Below, one piece after another: positions 8,185-13,941 of a stretch of 13,999 nucleotides of DNA. Origin of the DNA: Bacteroidota bacterium (GTDB lineage Bacteria > Bacteroidota > Bacteroidia > J057); contig RFHL01000689.1 in assembly GCA_003696875.1 (NCBI GenBank), forward strand, positions 1 to 13,999, in the 5' to 3' direction. The number at the start of each line of letters is the position of its first letter. Position 1 is the first letter of the stretch. A program made the position numbers and the translations under genes. A model generated the notes under the pieces. The model did no database searches. It worked only from the letters and a program-made list of their open reading frames with translations, and was not told the origin of the DNA.

Positions 8185-8389
8185 TATATTAACGTGAGTT
8201 TTGGATAAAAATCGCTTTGAATGGCTCCAATCGATGATTGTCATGCTGAGCGAAGCGAAGCATCTCAGGTGTCCTATTAGATCCTTCGCTGGCGCCCTTC
8301 GGGCTGGCTCAGGATGACATTCAAACGATTGATAAACAGTTGATTAGAGAATAGTCTTTCTCCGCTTATCCAAAACTCACGGTATATTA
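8185..8389. mobile_element. MITE-like element with terminal inverted repeats and 7-base direct repeats
   Basis: Left end ACGTGAGTTTTGGATAA (8192-8208) and right end TTATCCAAAACTCACGG (8366-8382) are inverted copies matching at 16 of 17 positions. Each is directly abutted on its outer side by TATATTA (8185-8191 and 8383-8389), which looks like a target-site duplication. The enclosed element is 191 bases and has no ORF, so it would need a transposase from elsewhere. It fills most of the gene-free stretch 8100-8439 between the divergent methyltransferase and peptidase genes. Inside is a second inverted pair, TTTGAATG (8216-8223) and CATTCAAA (8318-8325), and a larger imperfect palindrome. Chance is a possible source of the AT-rich 7-mers, but not of the long terminal repeats. 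Confidence 0.65.
8239..8319. repeat. Imperfect palindromic intergenic repeat inside the MITE-like element
   Basis: The left arm (8239-8265) begins TGTCATGCTGAGCGAAGCGA. The right arm (8279-8319) read on the other strand begins TGTCATCCTGAGC and ends GCGAAGGATCT. The arms pair over most of their length, and the right arm carries about 14 extra bases that themselves form a small GCCC/GGGC hairpin. The core TGTCAT-CCTGAGC-GAAGCGAAGGATCT type of repeat is one I recognise as turning up in intergenic DNA of several unrelated bacteria, though I cannot cite a source. It may fold as a stable RNA or DNA hairpin and could also terminate transcription from either side. Confidence 0.65.
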
Positions 8390-8439
8390 TCCCAGACCGA
8401 TTGCGGATCGGCATATTTCACCACCAGAATGCTTCCGAT

Positions 8440-9243
8440 ATGATCTTTGGAGAACGCGAATTACGCCGCGGCGACGCGGGCAAAGATGTCACCGAGCTAC
8501 AGCTGCGGCTCGCCGGTTTTATGGGTACGGTTTGGGATGGCGACTTTGGCCCGCTGACCGAGCAGCAGGTCACCTCCTTTCAGCGGGATGTGATGGAGCT
8601 GACAGATCCCAGCGGTGTGGTGGACCAGGCCACCTATGCGGCCATGGATGCCTTTGCGGCACGTTTCCCGATTCCCTTCGACGGGAACCTGGGCTGCACG
8701 GTCTGCCCGCATGGCGGGGGGGGAAACTGCCCGGGCGAGCGCTTCGGGCAGGGACGCTTTGCGGGGGTTTTTCATAACCCAGACCACGGAGAGCGCAGCC
8801 ATCAGCATGAGTATCCGGGTATGCACAAGGCCGTGCTACACACCTTCCGGGCCTTTGCCTTCTATGCCGAAAAAGCCGGCCTGCCGGCGCCGGTCATCAC
8901 TTCGGGCTACCGCTGCCATATCAACAACATCCTGAAGGGCCGACGCTCGACCAACCATATGGGCAAGGCCCTGGACTTTTCCTTCTCGACGGCAGGCACA
9001 AACCGAGATCTACGGGATCTGTGCCAGGAAGCCCGACAGTTGCTGATGGACAAAAGTTTTTGTCAGGTGCGCTGGGACAACCCCAACCAGAAAGCCCTGG
9101 AGCCGGGGGTGCAGGAGCGCCCCGGCGAGTTTACGGCACCGACCTGGGTACATCTGGATGTGCGGGAGTATGACCGGGATCGCTACCTGGCTGATACGTT
9201 TTTTGTGCGGACGCCAGAAGCGCTGGACAAAAAGGACCTCTGA
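8440..9243 (+). CDS. Peptidoglycan-binding and M15-type D-Ala-D-Ala peptidase-like protein
   Basis: This encodes 267 residues from ATG 8440. A TTG at 8401 would start inside the flank of the repeat element and adds nothing recognisable. Residues about 7-52 form a peptidoglycan-binding domain 1 (ELRRGDAGKDVTELQLRLAG, then DGDFGPLTEQQVTSFQ). Residues about 130-245 resemble zinc peptidases of family M15: VITSGYRC (152-159), TNHMGKALDF (171-180) and WVHLDV (236-241), with H173, D179 and H238 as likely zinc ligands. It would cut peptidoglycan cross-links or stem peptides. There is no signal peptide or membrane segment, so export is unexplained; release by lysis, a phage-like or contractile apparatus, or an unrecognised route are options. 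Between the domains lies a Cys/His cluster (C86, C89, H91, C97). The promoter region contains a mobile-element-like repeat. Domain calls are strong, exact family and role are not. Confidence 0.82.
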   Translation: MIFGERELRRGDAGKDVTELQLRLAGFMGTVWDGDFGPLTEQQVTSFQRDVMELTDPSGVVDQATYAAMDAFAARFPIPFDGNLGCTVCPHGGGGNCPGERFGQGRFAGVFHNPDHGERSHQHEYPGMHKAVLHTFRAFAFYAEKAGLPAPVITSGYRCHINNILKGRRSTNHMGKALDFSFSTAGTNRDLRDLCQEARQLLMDKSFCQVRWDNPNQKALEPGVQERPGEFTAPTWVHLDVREYDRDRYLADTFFVRTPEALDKKDL

Positions 9244-9303
9244 TCCCCGGAGCAATGACTGGGCAACATGCGGAATCCGGCGGGAAAGTCCGGAGCGCAG
9301 GCC

Positions 9304-9365
9304 AGACTTTGAGAAGGGAGAAGCGCGATCCCGCAAGCGGGACTTCGCTCTCCTCAGGAGAGTCT
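9304..9365. terminator. Long hairpin between convergent genes, possible bidirectional terminator
   Basis: An outer pair AGACT/AGTCT (9304-9308 and 9361-9365) and a middle pair GGAGA/TCTCC enclose an inner stem with core TCCCGC-AA-GCGGGA (9329-9342). An internal loop and bulges interrupt it. It sits between the peptidase stop at 9243 and the hydrolase stop at 9375. The plus-strand side is followed by a T-rich but not pure stretch (TTTGCCTCTTT), and the other direction has no clear U-tract. A bidirectional transcription stop is the simplest reading. Confidence 0.5.
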
Positions 9366-9374
9366 TTGCCTCTT

Positions 9375-10244
9375 TCAGCCCCCGGAAGCGGCCTGCCCCA
9401 GTTCCCAGATGAGGTCACGTACGAGCGTGGGCTGGGTCCAGATCATGAAGTGGTTTTCGTCGGGCTGCCGCACGACCTTGAGGACCTTGTCGCCGAGTTT
9501 GGCCTCGGCGAAGTCAGCGTTGCCGGGCTTGACGAGGACATCCTTCCCCCCCTGAAAAATGATGGTGCGGGCCTTAATACGGTCCCAGTCGTCCTGCATG
9601 TCGAGGAGGCCCTGGCGGAGGGGGATCATCTCCTCGTTGGAGGCGCGCATATCGGCGGGCAGGAGCCAGCTGAGCGCGGGGGACTGCAGGGGGCGCTGGA
9701 ACCAGAAGCGCTCCTCCAGCTCCGGATCAAAGATCCCGGCGAGCAGGAGCAGGCCCTGCACCCGGGCCCCGGCCTCCATGGCGAGGCGGGCCGCGACGGA
9801 GCCACCGTAGGAGTGGCCCACAACCACAAGCGGTACAGAGTCGGGGATGGTGGCGAGGATCGGCATGAGGCCATGCGCCTGTCCGGCCAGGTCGGTGGGA
9901 TAGCCTTCGGCGAAGGAGCCCCCGTAACCGGCGCGATCAACGGCGATCAAGCGACAATGCCGGGTGAGCAGGCTATCCTGAAAATAGCTGATCCAGGCGT
10001 CCCAGGAGCCCGGAGAGCCATGAATGAGCAGGACCGTGGGCAGGGTATCGGCCCCGAGACTGACGTAGCGCATGGGGCGCCCCTCGACGGTATAGATATG
10101 CGATTGCGGCGGCGGGTCCGGCGCAAAATAGGCCGCAACTTCGGCATCGGTTCGCATCATGTTCATCCCAAAGCGGAAGACCAGCCAAAGGATGAGAAGA
10201 ATCGCCAGGAGGCTCAGTCCGGTGATTTTGAGGAATCGGCGCAT
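9375..10244 (-). CDS. Alpha/beta hydrolase with N-terminal membrane anchor
   Basis: This encodes 289 residues from the ATG at 10244 (minus strand). Residues about 7-24 are a hydrophobic segment, so the protein is anchored in the inner membrane or exported, with the catalytic domain outside the cytoplasm. The alpha/beta hydrolase fold is clear. The oxyanion region is LLIHGSPGS (72-80), the nucleophile elbow is GHSYGG with S145, and the likely acid is D235 in GGKDVLV. The catalytic histidine is H265 in ENHFMIW. All three triad positions are present, so it is probably active. Substrate cannot be deduced; esterase, lipase or peptidase-like activity are all possible in this superfamily. It lies 65 bases downstream of a small barrel-protein gene on the same strand and has its own promoter-like pair in that gap. 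Confidence 0.9.
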   Translation of the reverse strand: MRRFLKITGLSLLAILLILWLVFRFGMNMMRTDAEVAAYFAPDPPPQSHIYTVEGRPMRYVSLGADTLPTVLLIHGSPGSWDAWISYFQDSLLTRHCRLIAVDRAGYGGSFAEGYPTDLAGQAHGLMPILATIPDSVPLVVVGHSYGGSVAARLAMEAGARVQGLLLLAGIFDPELEERFWFQRPLQSPALSWLLPADMRASNEEMIPLRQGLLDMQDDWDRIKARTIIFQGGKDVLVKPGNADFAEAKLGDKVLKVVRQPDENHFMIWTQPTLVRDLIWELGQAASGG

Positions 10245-10261
10245 GGAACGTGAATATCGCT

Positions 10262-10292
10262 CAAGCTACGCAGATTCGCGGGGGCACACAAG
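10262..10292 (-). promoter_or_regulatory. Bacteroidota-type promoter candidate for the hydrolase
   Basis: Read on the minus strand, CTTG (10289-10292) is followed after 20 bases by TAGCTTG (10262-10268). This is close to the TTTG and TAnnTTTG boxes with 19-21 spacing known for Bacteroidota. The implied start site lies about ten bases before the ATG at 10244. The match is short and may be chance. Confidence 0.35.
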
Positions 10293-10309
10293 GCCCCTGT
10301 CCACGGAGG

Positions 10310-11086
10310 CTAAAACATGATCCCCCAGCGAAAGCTGAAGCGCTGAAAGGTGTGGCGCTCTTCGATCTGGACATTGCCCCAGGACTGGTAGGCTTCGCGG
10401 CTGGTCTGGTAGAGGTAGCCGGCAGAGAGGGTCCAGCCGAGGCTGGAGCGGGTGCGAATCTTGATGCCGAGGCCCCCACCGGCGACGGGGCCGCCCCAGG
10501 CCTGCCCTTGTACCTCATTGCCGATCTCGTCGAAGCCCCACGGCCGGTAGAGGGGAAGGGCATAGCCGCCCTCCAGATAGGTGAAGGGGCTCACCCGACC
10601 CGCTGACCAATCCGAGCGCAGCTCGGCGGTGAGGGGCAGCAGGAAGCCACTCAGCGCCTGGTAGGAGCTAAGGCCGGCGACGCCCAGAAGGGCGATACGC
10701 GGGTCCAGGCGGTAGCCCGCACCCGCCCGGAGCTGGAAACCAAATTCGGTGGTGCTACCCCAGGCGTTGCTGTTGGTCCCGGCGGGGGCGCCCATCTCGA
10801 CCAGGCCGATGAGGCCGCGGTCGGCTTCCCCGGTGAAGCCGGGGAGGTGGCGGGCATCTTCCTGAATGATCTCCCGGATAGCGCTGCGGTCAAACACAAA
10901 CTGGTTGTGTCCCTCGGTCAGGATTGTAACCTGATCGACGCTGTCGGGGGAGGTAATGGTTCCCCGGATGATCCAGCCATTGTCAAGATACAGGACGTCC
11001 TGAAGATGGCGATGCTGAGCGTGAAGGGTCGGAATCAGAATCAGGGTCAGGAGCTCCAGCAGGAAAAGCGCACGGTAGCGAAGCAT
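10310..11086 (-). CDS. Small outer-membrane beta-barrel protein with N-terminal beta domain
   Basis: This encodes 258 residues from the ATG at 11086 (minus strand). A GTG at 11119 lies within the likely promoter, so it is rejected. A signal peptide covers about residues 1-23 (LTLILIPTLHAQ, cleavage near A-Q). The mature protein begins with DVLYLDNGWIIRGTI and VFDRSAIREI (residues about 30-75). This short beta module, with a 'D-V-(hydrophobic)-Y-L-x-N-G-x-(hydrophobic)-I-x-G' opening, is common ahead of small barrels in Bacteroidota. The rest (about 95-258) has alternating strands with Gly/Tyr-rich turns and ends in FSFRWGIMF, a typical terminal strand with a final aromatic residue. It probably sits in the outer membrane. 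Function is unknown. It has a promoter-like pair upstream and may be read through into the hydrolase gene. Confidence 0.78.
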   Translation of the reverse strand: MLRYRALFLLELLTLILIPTLHAQHRHLQDVLYLDNGWIIRGTITSPDSVDQVTILTEGHNQFVFDRSAIREIIQEDARHLPGFTGEADRGLIGLVEMGAPAGTNSNAWGSTTEFGFQLRAGAGYRLDPRIALLGVAGLSSYQALSGFLLPLTAELRSDWSAGRVSPFTYLEGGYALPLYRPWGFDEIGNEVQGQAWGGPVAGGGLGIKIRTRSSLGWTLSAGYLYQTSREAYQSWGNVQIEERHTFQRFSFRWGIMF

Positions 11087-11118
11087 AGAGGAGGGAGGTT
11101 TCGAGTCTTGTGAATACA

Positions 11119-11150
11119 CCTATATATGACTGACGCACGGGGAAAGCAAA
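11119..11150 (-). promoter_or_regulatory. Bacteroidota-type promoter candidate for the small barrel gene
   Basis: On the minus strand, TTTG (11147-11150) is followed after 20 bases by TATATAGG (11119-11126). The -33 box is perfect. The -7 box keeps TA and an AT-rich core but lacks the final TTTG. The implied transcript start lies about 25 bases before ATG 11086, which also argues against the GTG at 11119 as the start codon. Confidence 0.4.
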
Positions 11151-11160
11151 TCGCTGGAGG

Positions 11161-11195
11161 AAAAAGGAAAAAGCCAGCCGCATGTTGCGGCTGGC
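11161..11195 (-). terminator. Intrinsic terminator of the rplM-rpsI-rpsB operon
   Basis: GCCAGCCGCA (11173-11182) and TGCGGCTGGC (11186-11195) form a perfect 10-base stem with a 3-base loop. On the minus strand it is followed by TTTTTCCTTTTT (11172 down to 11161). It begins 37 bases after the rpsB stop, so the ribosomal transcript ends here and not in a following tsf gene. Confidence 0.9.
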
Positions 11196-11232
11196 CAGTC
11201 AATCTGAATGTATCTCGATTCCGGGGGGGCGA

Positions 11233-12003
11233 TCAGTCTTCCGACTCTTCGCTTTGCCCGTCTTCTTCACGCTGACGATCAGCCTCCTTGCGGACGCGGT
11301 CGTCCTCGCGACGCTTCTTGCGCTCCTCCAGCCCTTCGGCGATGGCGTCAGAGATGGTGCGCATGATCAGCTGCACCGACTTGGAGGCATCGTCATTGGC
11401 GGGGATGGGGAAGTCCACCAGGTTGGGATCGCTGTTGGTATCCACAATGGCGATGGTGGGGATGTTGAGCTTGCGGGCCTCAGCCACAGCGATATGCTCT
11501 TTGTAGATATCGACGATGAAGAGGGCGGAGGGCAGGCGGTTGAGTTCGGCGATCCCACCGAGAACTTTCTCCAGCTTGGCTTCCTCACGGGTAAACATCA
11601 GGCGCTCCTTCTTGTTGATGCGCTCAAAGGTCCCGTCGGTCTTCATCTTGTCGATGTTCTTCATCCGCTTGATGCTCTTACGCACCGTGGTGAAGTTGGT
11701 GAGCATGCCGCCCAGCCAACGTTCGGTGACATAAGGCATATTGACGCGCTTGGCTTCCATCTCCACGATTTCCTTGGCCTGCTTTTTGGTGGCAACAAAG
11801 AGGATCTTGCGACCGGAGATGGCCAGCTGCTTGGCAACGCGGGCGGCCTCGTCCAGCATGCGCTGGGTCTTGTTCAGGTCGATGATATGAATCCCGTTGC
11901 GCTCCATAAAGATGTAGGGCGCCATGTGGGGATTCCACTTCTTGCGGAGGTGCCCAAAATGCACCCCGGCTTCCAAAAGGTCTTGATAGGTAGGTTGCTC
12001 CAT
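11233..12003 (-). CDS. rpsB: 30S ribosomal protein S2
   Basis: This encodes 256 residues. The opening TYQDLLEAGVHFGHLRKKWN and the run NPHMAPYIFMERNGIHIIDL are diagnostic of S2, as are FVATKKQAKEIV, ERWLGGMLTNF, and PSALFIVDIYKEHIAVAEA near residue 160. NIPTIAIVDTNSDPNLVDFP is the conserved C-terminal core motif. S2 binds the 30S subunit late in assembly, near the platform, and is needed for S1 binding and initiation. The last 40 residues are a highly charged tail rich in Arg, Glu and Asp, as seen in many Bacteroidota. It lies 18 bases after rpsI and is the last gene before a strong terminator. The usual next gene, tsf, is absent. Confidence 0.98.
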   Translation of the reverse strand: MEQPTYQDLLEAGVHFGHLRKKWNPHMAPYIFMERNGIHIIDLNKTQRMLDEAARVAKQLAISGRKILFVATKKQAKEIVEMEAKRVNMPYVTERWLGGMLTNFTTVRKSIKRMKNIDKMKTDGTFERINKKERLMFTREEAKLEKVLGGIAELNRLPSALFIVDIYKEHIAVAEARKLNIPTIAIVDTNSDPNLVDFPIPANDDASKSVQLIMRTISDAIAEGLEERKKRREDDRVRKEADRQREEDGQSEESED

Positions 12004-12021
12004 GTCCTTGATTCCGCTCGA

Positions 12022-12414
12022 TTAACGCTTGGAGAATTGGGTGCTCTTTCTGGCTTTCTTCTTTCCGTACTTTTTCCGCTCGACCTTACGGGCATCGCGG
12101 GTCATAAAGCCGGCCTTCTTGAGAGGGCTGCGGTGCTCTTCGTTGATATCGACGAGGGCACGGGCGACACCAAGACGGACGGCTTCGGCCTGACCGGCAA
12201 CACCGCCGCCGCTGACGATCACACGGACGTCAAATTGGCCGGGATTGAGTTCCAGGACGGAAAAAGGCTCCAAGGCACGGTCCTGCAGAATCTTGGTGGG
12301 GAAATACACCGGAAGCTCACGGTCGTTGACTTCAAATTTGCCAGTGCCGGCTTCATTGAAGTAGACCCGGGCGATGGCCCGCTTTCTCCGGCCTACGGTA
12401 ACTTGCTGACTCAT
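12022..12414 (-). CDS. rpsI: 30S ribosomal protein S9
   Basis: This encodes 130 residues. The start VGRRKRAIARVYFNEAGTGK, the centre VSGGGVAGQAEAVRLGVARA and the end KKARKSTQFSKR are those of S9. Its C-terminal Lys-Arg tail reaches the P-site tRNA in the 30S subunit. Length is normal. It follows rplM by 47 bases and precedes rpsB by 18 bases in the same direction, consistent with one transcript. Confidence 0.98.
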   Translation of the reverse strand: MSQQVTVGRRKRAIARVYFNEAGTGKFEVNDRELPVYFPTKILQDRALEPFSVLELNPGQFDVRVIVSGGGVAGQAEAVRLGVARALVDINEEHRSPLKKAGFMTRDARKVERKKYGKKKARKSTQFSKR

Positions 12415-12461
12415 TCTACTGTAGAGATTTTCGGAAATCGATCAGATTGACGGAAGAAATA

Positions 12462-12905
12462 TCAGAGTTCGATGGTTTGGGGCTCCTGCGCACCATGGGG
12501 GTGCTCGGCGCCGGCATAGACACGCATGTTCCGGAAGAGCTCCCGGCCCAGGCGATTTTTGGGCAGCATGCCGCGAACGGCATTTTCGATCACGCGCTCA
12601 GGATGCTTAGTCAGCATATCGCGGACCGCTACACTCCGCTGCCCACCGGGATAACCGGTATGCCGGAGGTACTCCTTGGCGTTGATTTTGTTCCCGGTGA
12701 GACGCACCTTTTCGGCGTTGATGACAATGACATTGTCACCACAGTCCACGTGGGGGGTGAAGTTGGGTTTATGCTTCCCTCGGAGGAGGCTGGCAATCTT
12801 GCTGGCGACACGGCCGAGCACTTCGCCTTCTGCGTCGACCAGCACCCACTGCTTGTCAACGGTCTCTTTATTGGCCGAAACGGTTTTATAGCTTCGCGAA
12901 TCCAT
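12462..12905 (-). CDS. rplM: 50S ribosomal protein L13
   Basis: This encodes 147 residues. WVLVDAEGEVLGRVASKIAS (about 20-39) and LLRGKHKPNFTPHVDCGDNV (about 40-59) are conserved L13 blocks, as are TGYPGG and the AVRGMLPKNRLGRELFRNMR region near residues 109-128. L13 is an early-assembling 50S protein. Length and the short N-terminal extension (about residues 1-18) fit Bacteroidota. It is the first gene of the operon, with a promoter-like pair upstream and a 226-base region shared with the divergent DNA repair gene. I saw no clear autoregulatory leader structure. Confidence 0.98.
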   Translation of the reverse strand: MDSRSYKTVSANKETVDKQWVLVDAEGEVLGRVASKIASLLRGKHKPNFTPHVDCGDNVIVINAEKVRLTGNKINAKEYLRHTGYPGGQRSVAVRDMLTKHPERVIENAVRGMLPKNRLGRELFRNMRVYAGAEHPHGAQEPQTIEL

Positions 12906-12936
12906 CTGCTTTTACTTGGGTCCTAAAACGGCTGTG

Positions 12937-12967
12937 CAAGTACGGATTTTTTGGGACAACATCCAAG
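12937..12967 (-). promoter_or_regulatory. Promoter candidate for the ribosomal protein operon
   Basis: On the minus strand, CTTG (12964-12967) is followed after 21 bases by TACTTG (12937-12942), which resembles the Bacteroidota -33/-7 pattern. The inferred 5' leader of rplM is about 25 bases. The match is partial, and the operon may have further promoters. Confidence 0.35.
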
Positions 12968-13131
12968 CTTGACCAACAATTTTCAAAAGTCGAGCCGGAG
13001 ACCCGCCAACGATCCCATTTAGACAACCAGAGCAGCCCCTCGAGCAGGAAAATCGATTGAATCAGGCTGGACACGACCGCTCCTTATACCTTATATTATA
13101 GACTACATCAAACACTCCGTATTTTCCGGGC

Positions 13132-13800
13132 ATGAATCATCCCTTGCAACGGCTCAAAGCGCGGCTGGAAGCCGCCGCTGATCCATCCCAGGCCGACGCC
13201 ATGGCGGCCTATCTGAAAAATCAGTTTCCCTTTTTGGGCCTGAAGGCCCCCCTGCGCCGGGACCTGGCCAAAGAATTTGTCCAGACGGTGATCCCTCGGG
13301 GACAAGCGTTGGACCACGGACTCATACGGGCGCTCTGGGCCGAGCCGGAACGGGAATACCAATACATAGCGCTGGATCTGATGGCGCGGCATGTGCGGCG
13401 CGCCACGCGCGCCGACCTGGATCTGTACGTTTCACTGGTTTCAAAAAAATCGTGGTGGGACACGGTGGACTTGCTGGCCAGCCAGCTATGCGGGACTGCG
13501 CTGCTGCGGCTGCCCGAAGCCCGGGCCACCGAGCCCGGGAGCTGGCTGGCTGCTGAGGACATGTGGCTACAGCGCACCGCCCTGCTCTATCAGCTTAAGT
13601 ATCGGGGGCAAACAGATTGGCCGAGGTTACAAGCCTTTATCCTGCATCTGGCCGACAGCCGGGCGTTTTTTCTCACCAAGGCCATGGGATGGGCTTTGCG
13701 AACCTATGCCCGTACCGATGCGGAGGCAGTCAAGGACTTTGTAGCCTCCCACCGCCTACCACCACTTACCCAGCGGGAGGCCCTCAAGCATCTAGGCTGA
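13132..13800 (+). CDS. DNA alkylation repair glycosylase, AlkD-like (HEAT repeat)
   Basis: This encodes 222 residues from ATG 13132. The whole protein is alpha-helical with HEAT-like repeats. The motif SWWDTVD gives W109 and D113, R148 lies in WLQR, and W187 lies in AMGWALR. These match in number and kind the Trp109, Asp113, Arg148 and Trp187 reported for Bacillus cereus AlkD, which removes N3- and N7-alkylated purines without flipping the base into a pocket. The protein is therefore probably active in cytoplasmic base excision repair. It is divergent from rplM with 226 bases between, and I found no clear promoter pair, only an AT-rich stretch at 13083-13104. No other repair genes are nearby. 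Confidence 0.92.
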   Translation: MNHPLQRLKARLEAAADPSQADAMAAYLKNQFPFLGLKAPLRRDLAKEFVQTVIPRGQALDHGLIRALWAEPEREYQYIALDLMARHVRRATRADLDLYVSLVSKKSWWDTVDLLASQLCGTALLRLPEARATEPGSWLAAEDMWLQRTALLYQLKYRGQTDWPRLQAFILHLADSRAFFLTKAMGWALRTYARTDAEAVKDFVASHRLPPLTQREALKHLG

Positions 13801-13890
13801 GGGGCTGACTTCCCTCCCAGGTGCATGTAACCTTTTTCCCTGCTTTCAGGTTTAAGGCAGCAGTAGTAGTAGTTAGTTCAAGCCACGTGT

Positions 13891-13925
13891 ACCGGGACCT
13901 CCTTCTGAGGTCCCGGTTTCTGTTT
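13891..13925 (+). terminator. Intrinsic terminator downstream of the alkylation repair gene
   Basis: ACCGGGACCTC (13891-13901) and GAGGTCCCGGT (13907-13917) form a perfect 11-base stem with a 5-base loop, followed by TTCTGTTT. It lies about 90 bases after the stop at 13800 and before the convergent gene end at 13942. The U-tail is on the plus strand only, so it mainly stops rightward transcription. The preceding stretch 13801-13890 contains a short AGT triplet run near 13863-13871 and nothing else I can name. Confidence 0.8.
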
Positions 13926-13941
13926 GCAAGGTCCGACCGGA

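Noticed and set aside
8177..8216. Direct repeat AAAATCGCT (8177-8185 and 8208-8216) as an alternative target duplication
   Set aside because: The second copy lies inside the left end of the element, not beyond its right end, so it cannot be a duplication flanking it.
9255..10253. Open frame of 332 codons on the plus strand opposite the hydrolase
   Set aside because: It mirrors the hydrolase, whose catalytic triad and signal anchor are clear. The translation is low-complexity Gly/Glu/Ala-rich.
11182..12450. Long open frame (422 codons) on the plus strand over the ribosomal genes
   Set aside because: It is antisense to rpsB and rpsI, which are unmistakable, and its composition follows from their codon bias. 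The translation shows no known domain.
13863..13871. Short AGT triplet run as a possible phase-variable repeat
   Set aside because: Only about three clean units, in an intergenic region with no gene whose reading frame or promoter it would alter.
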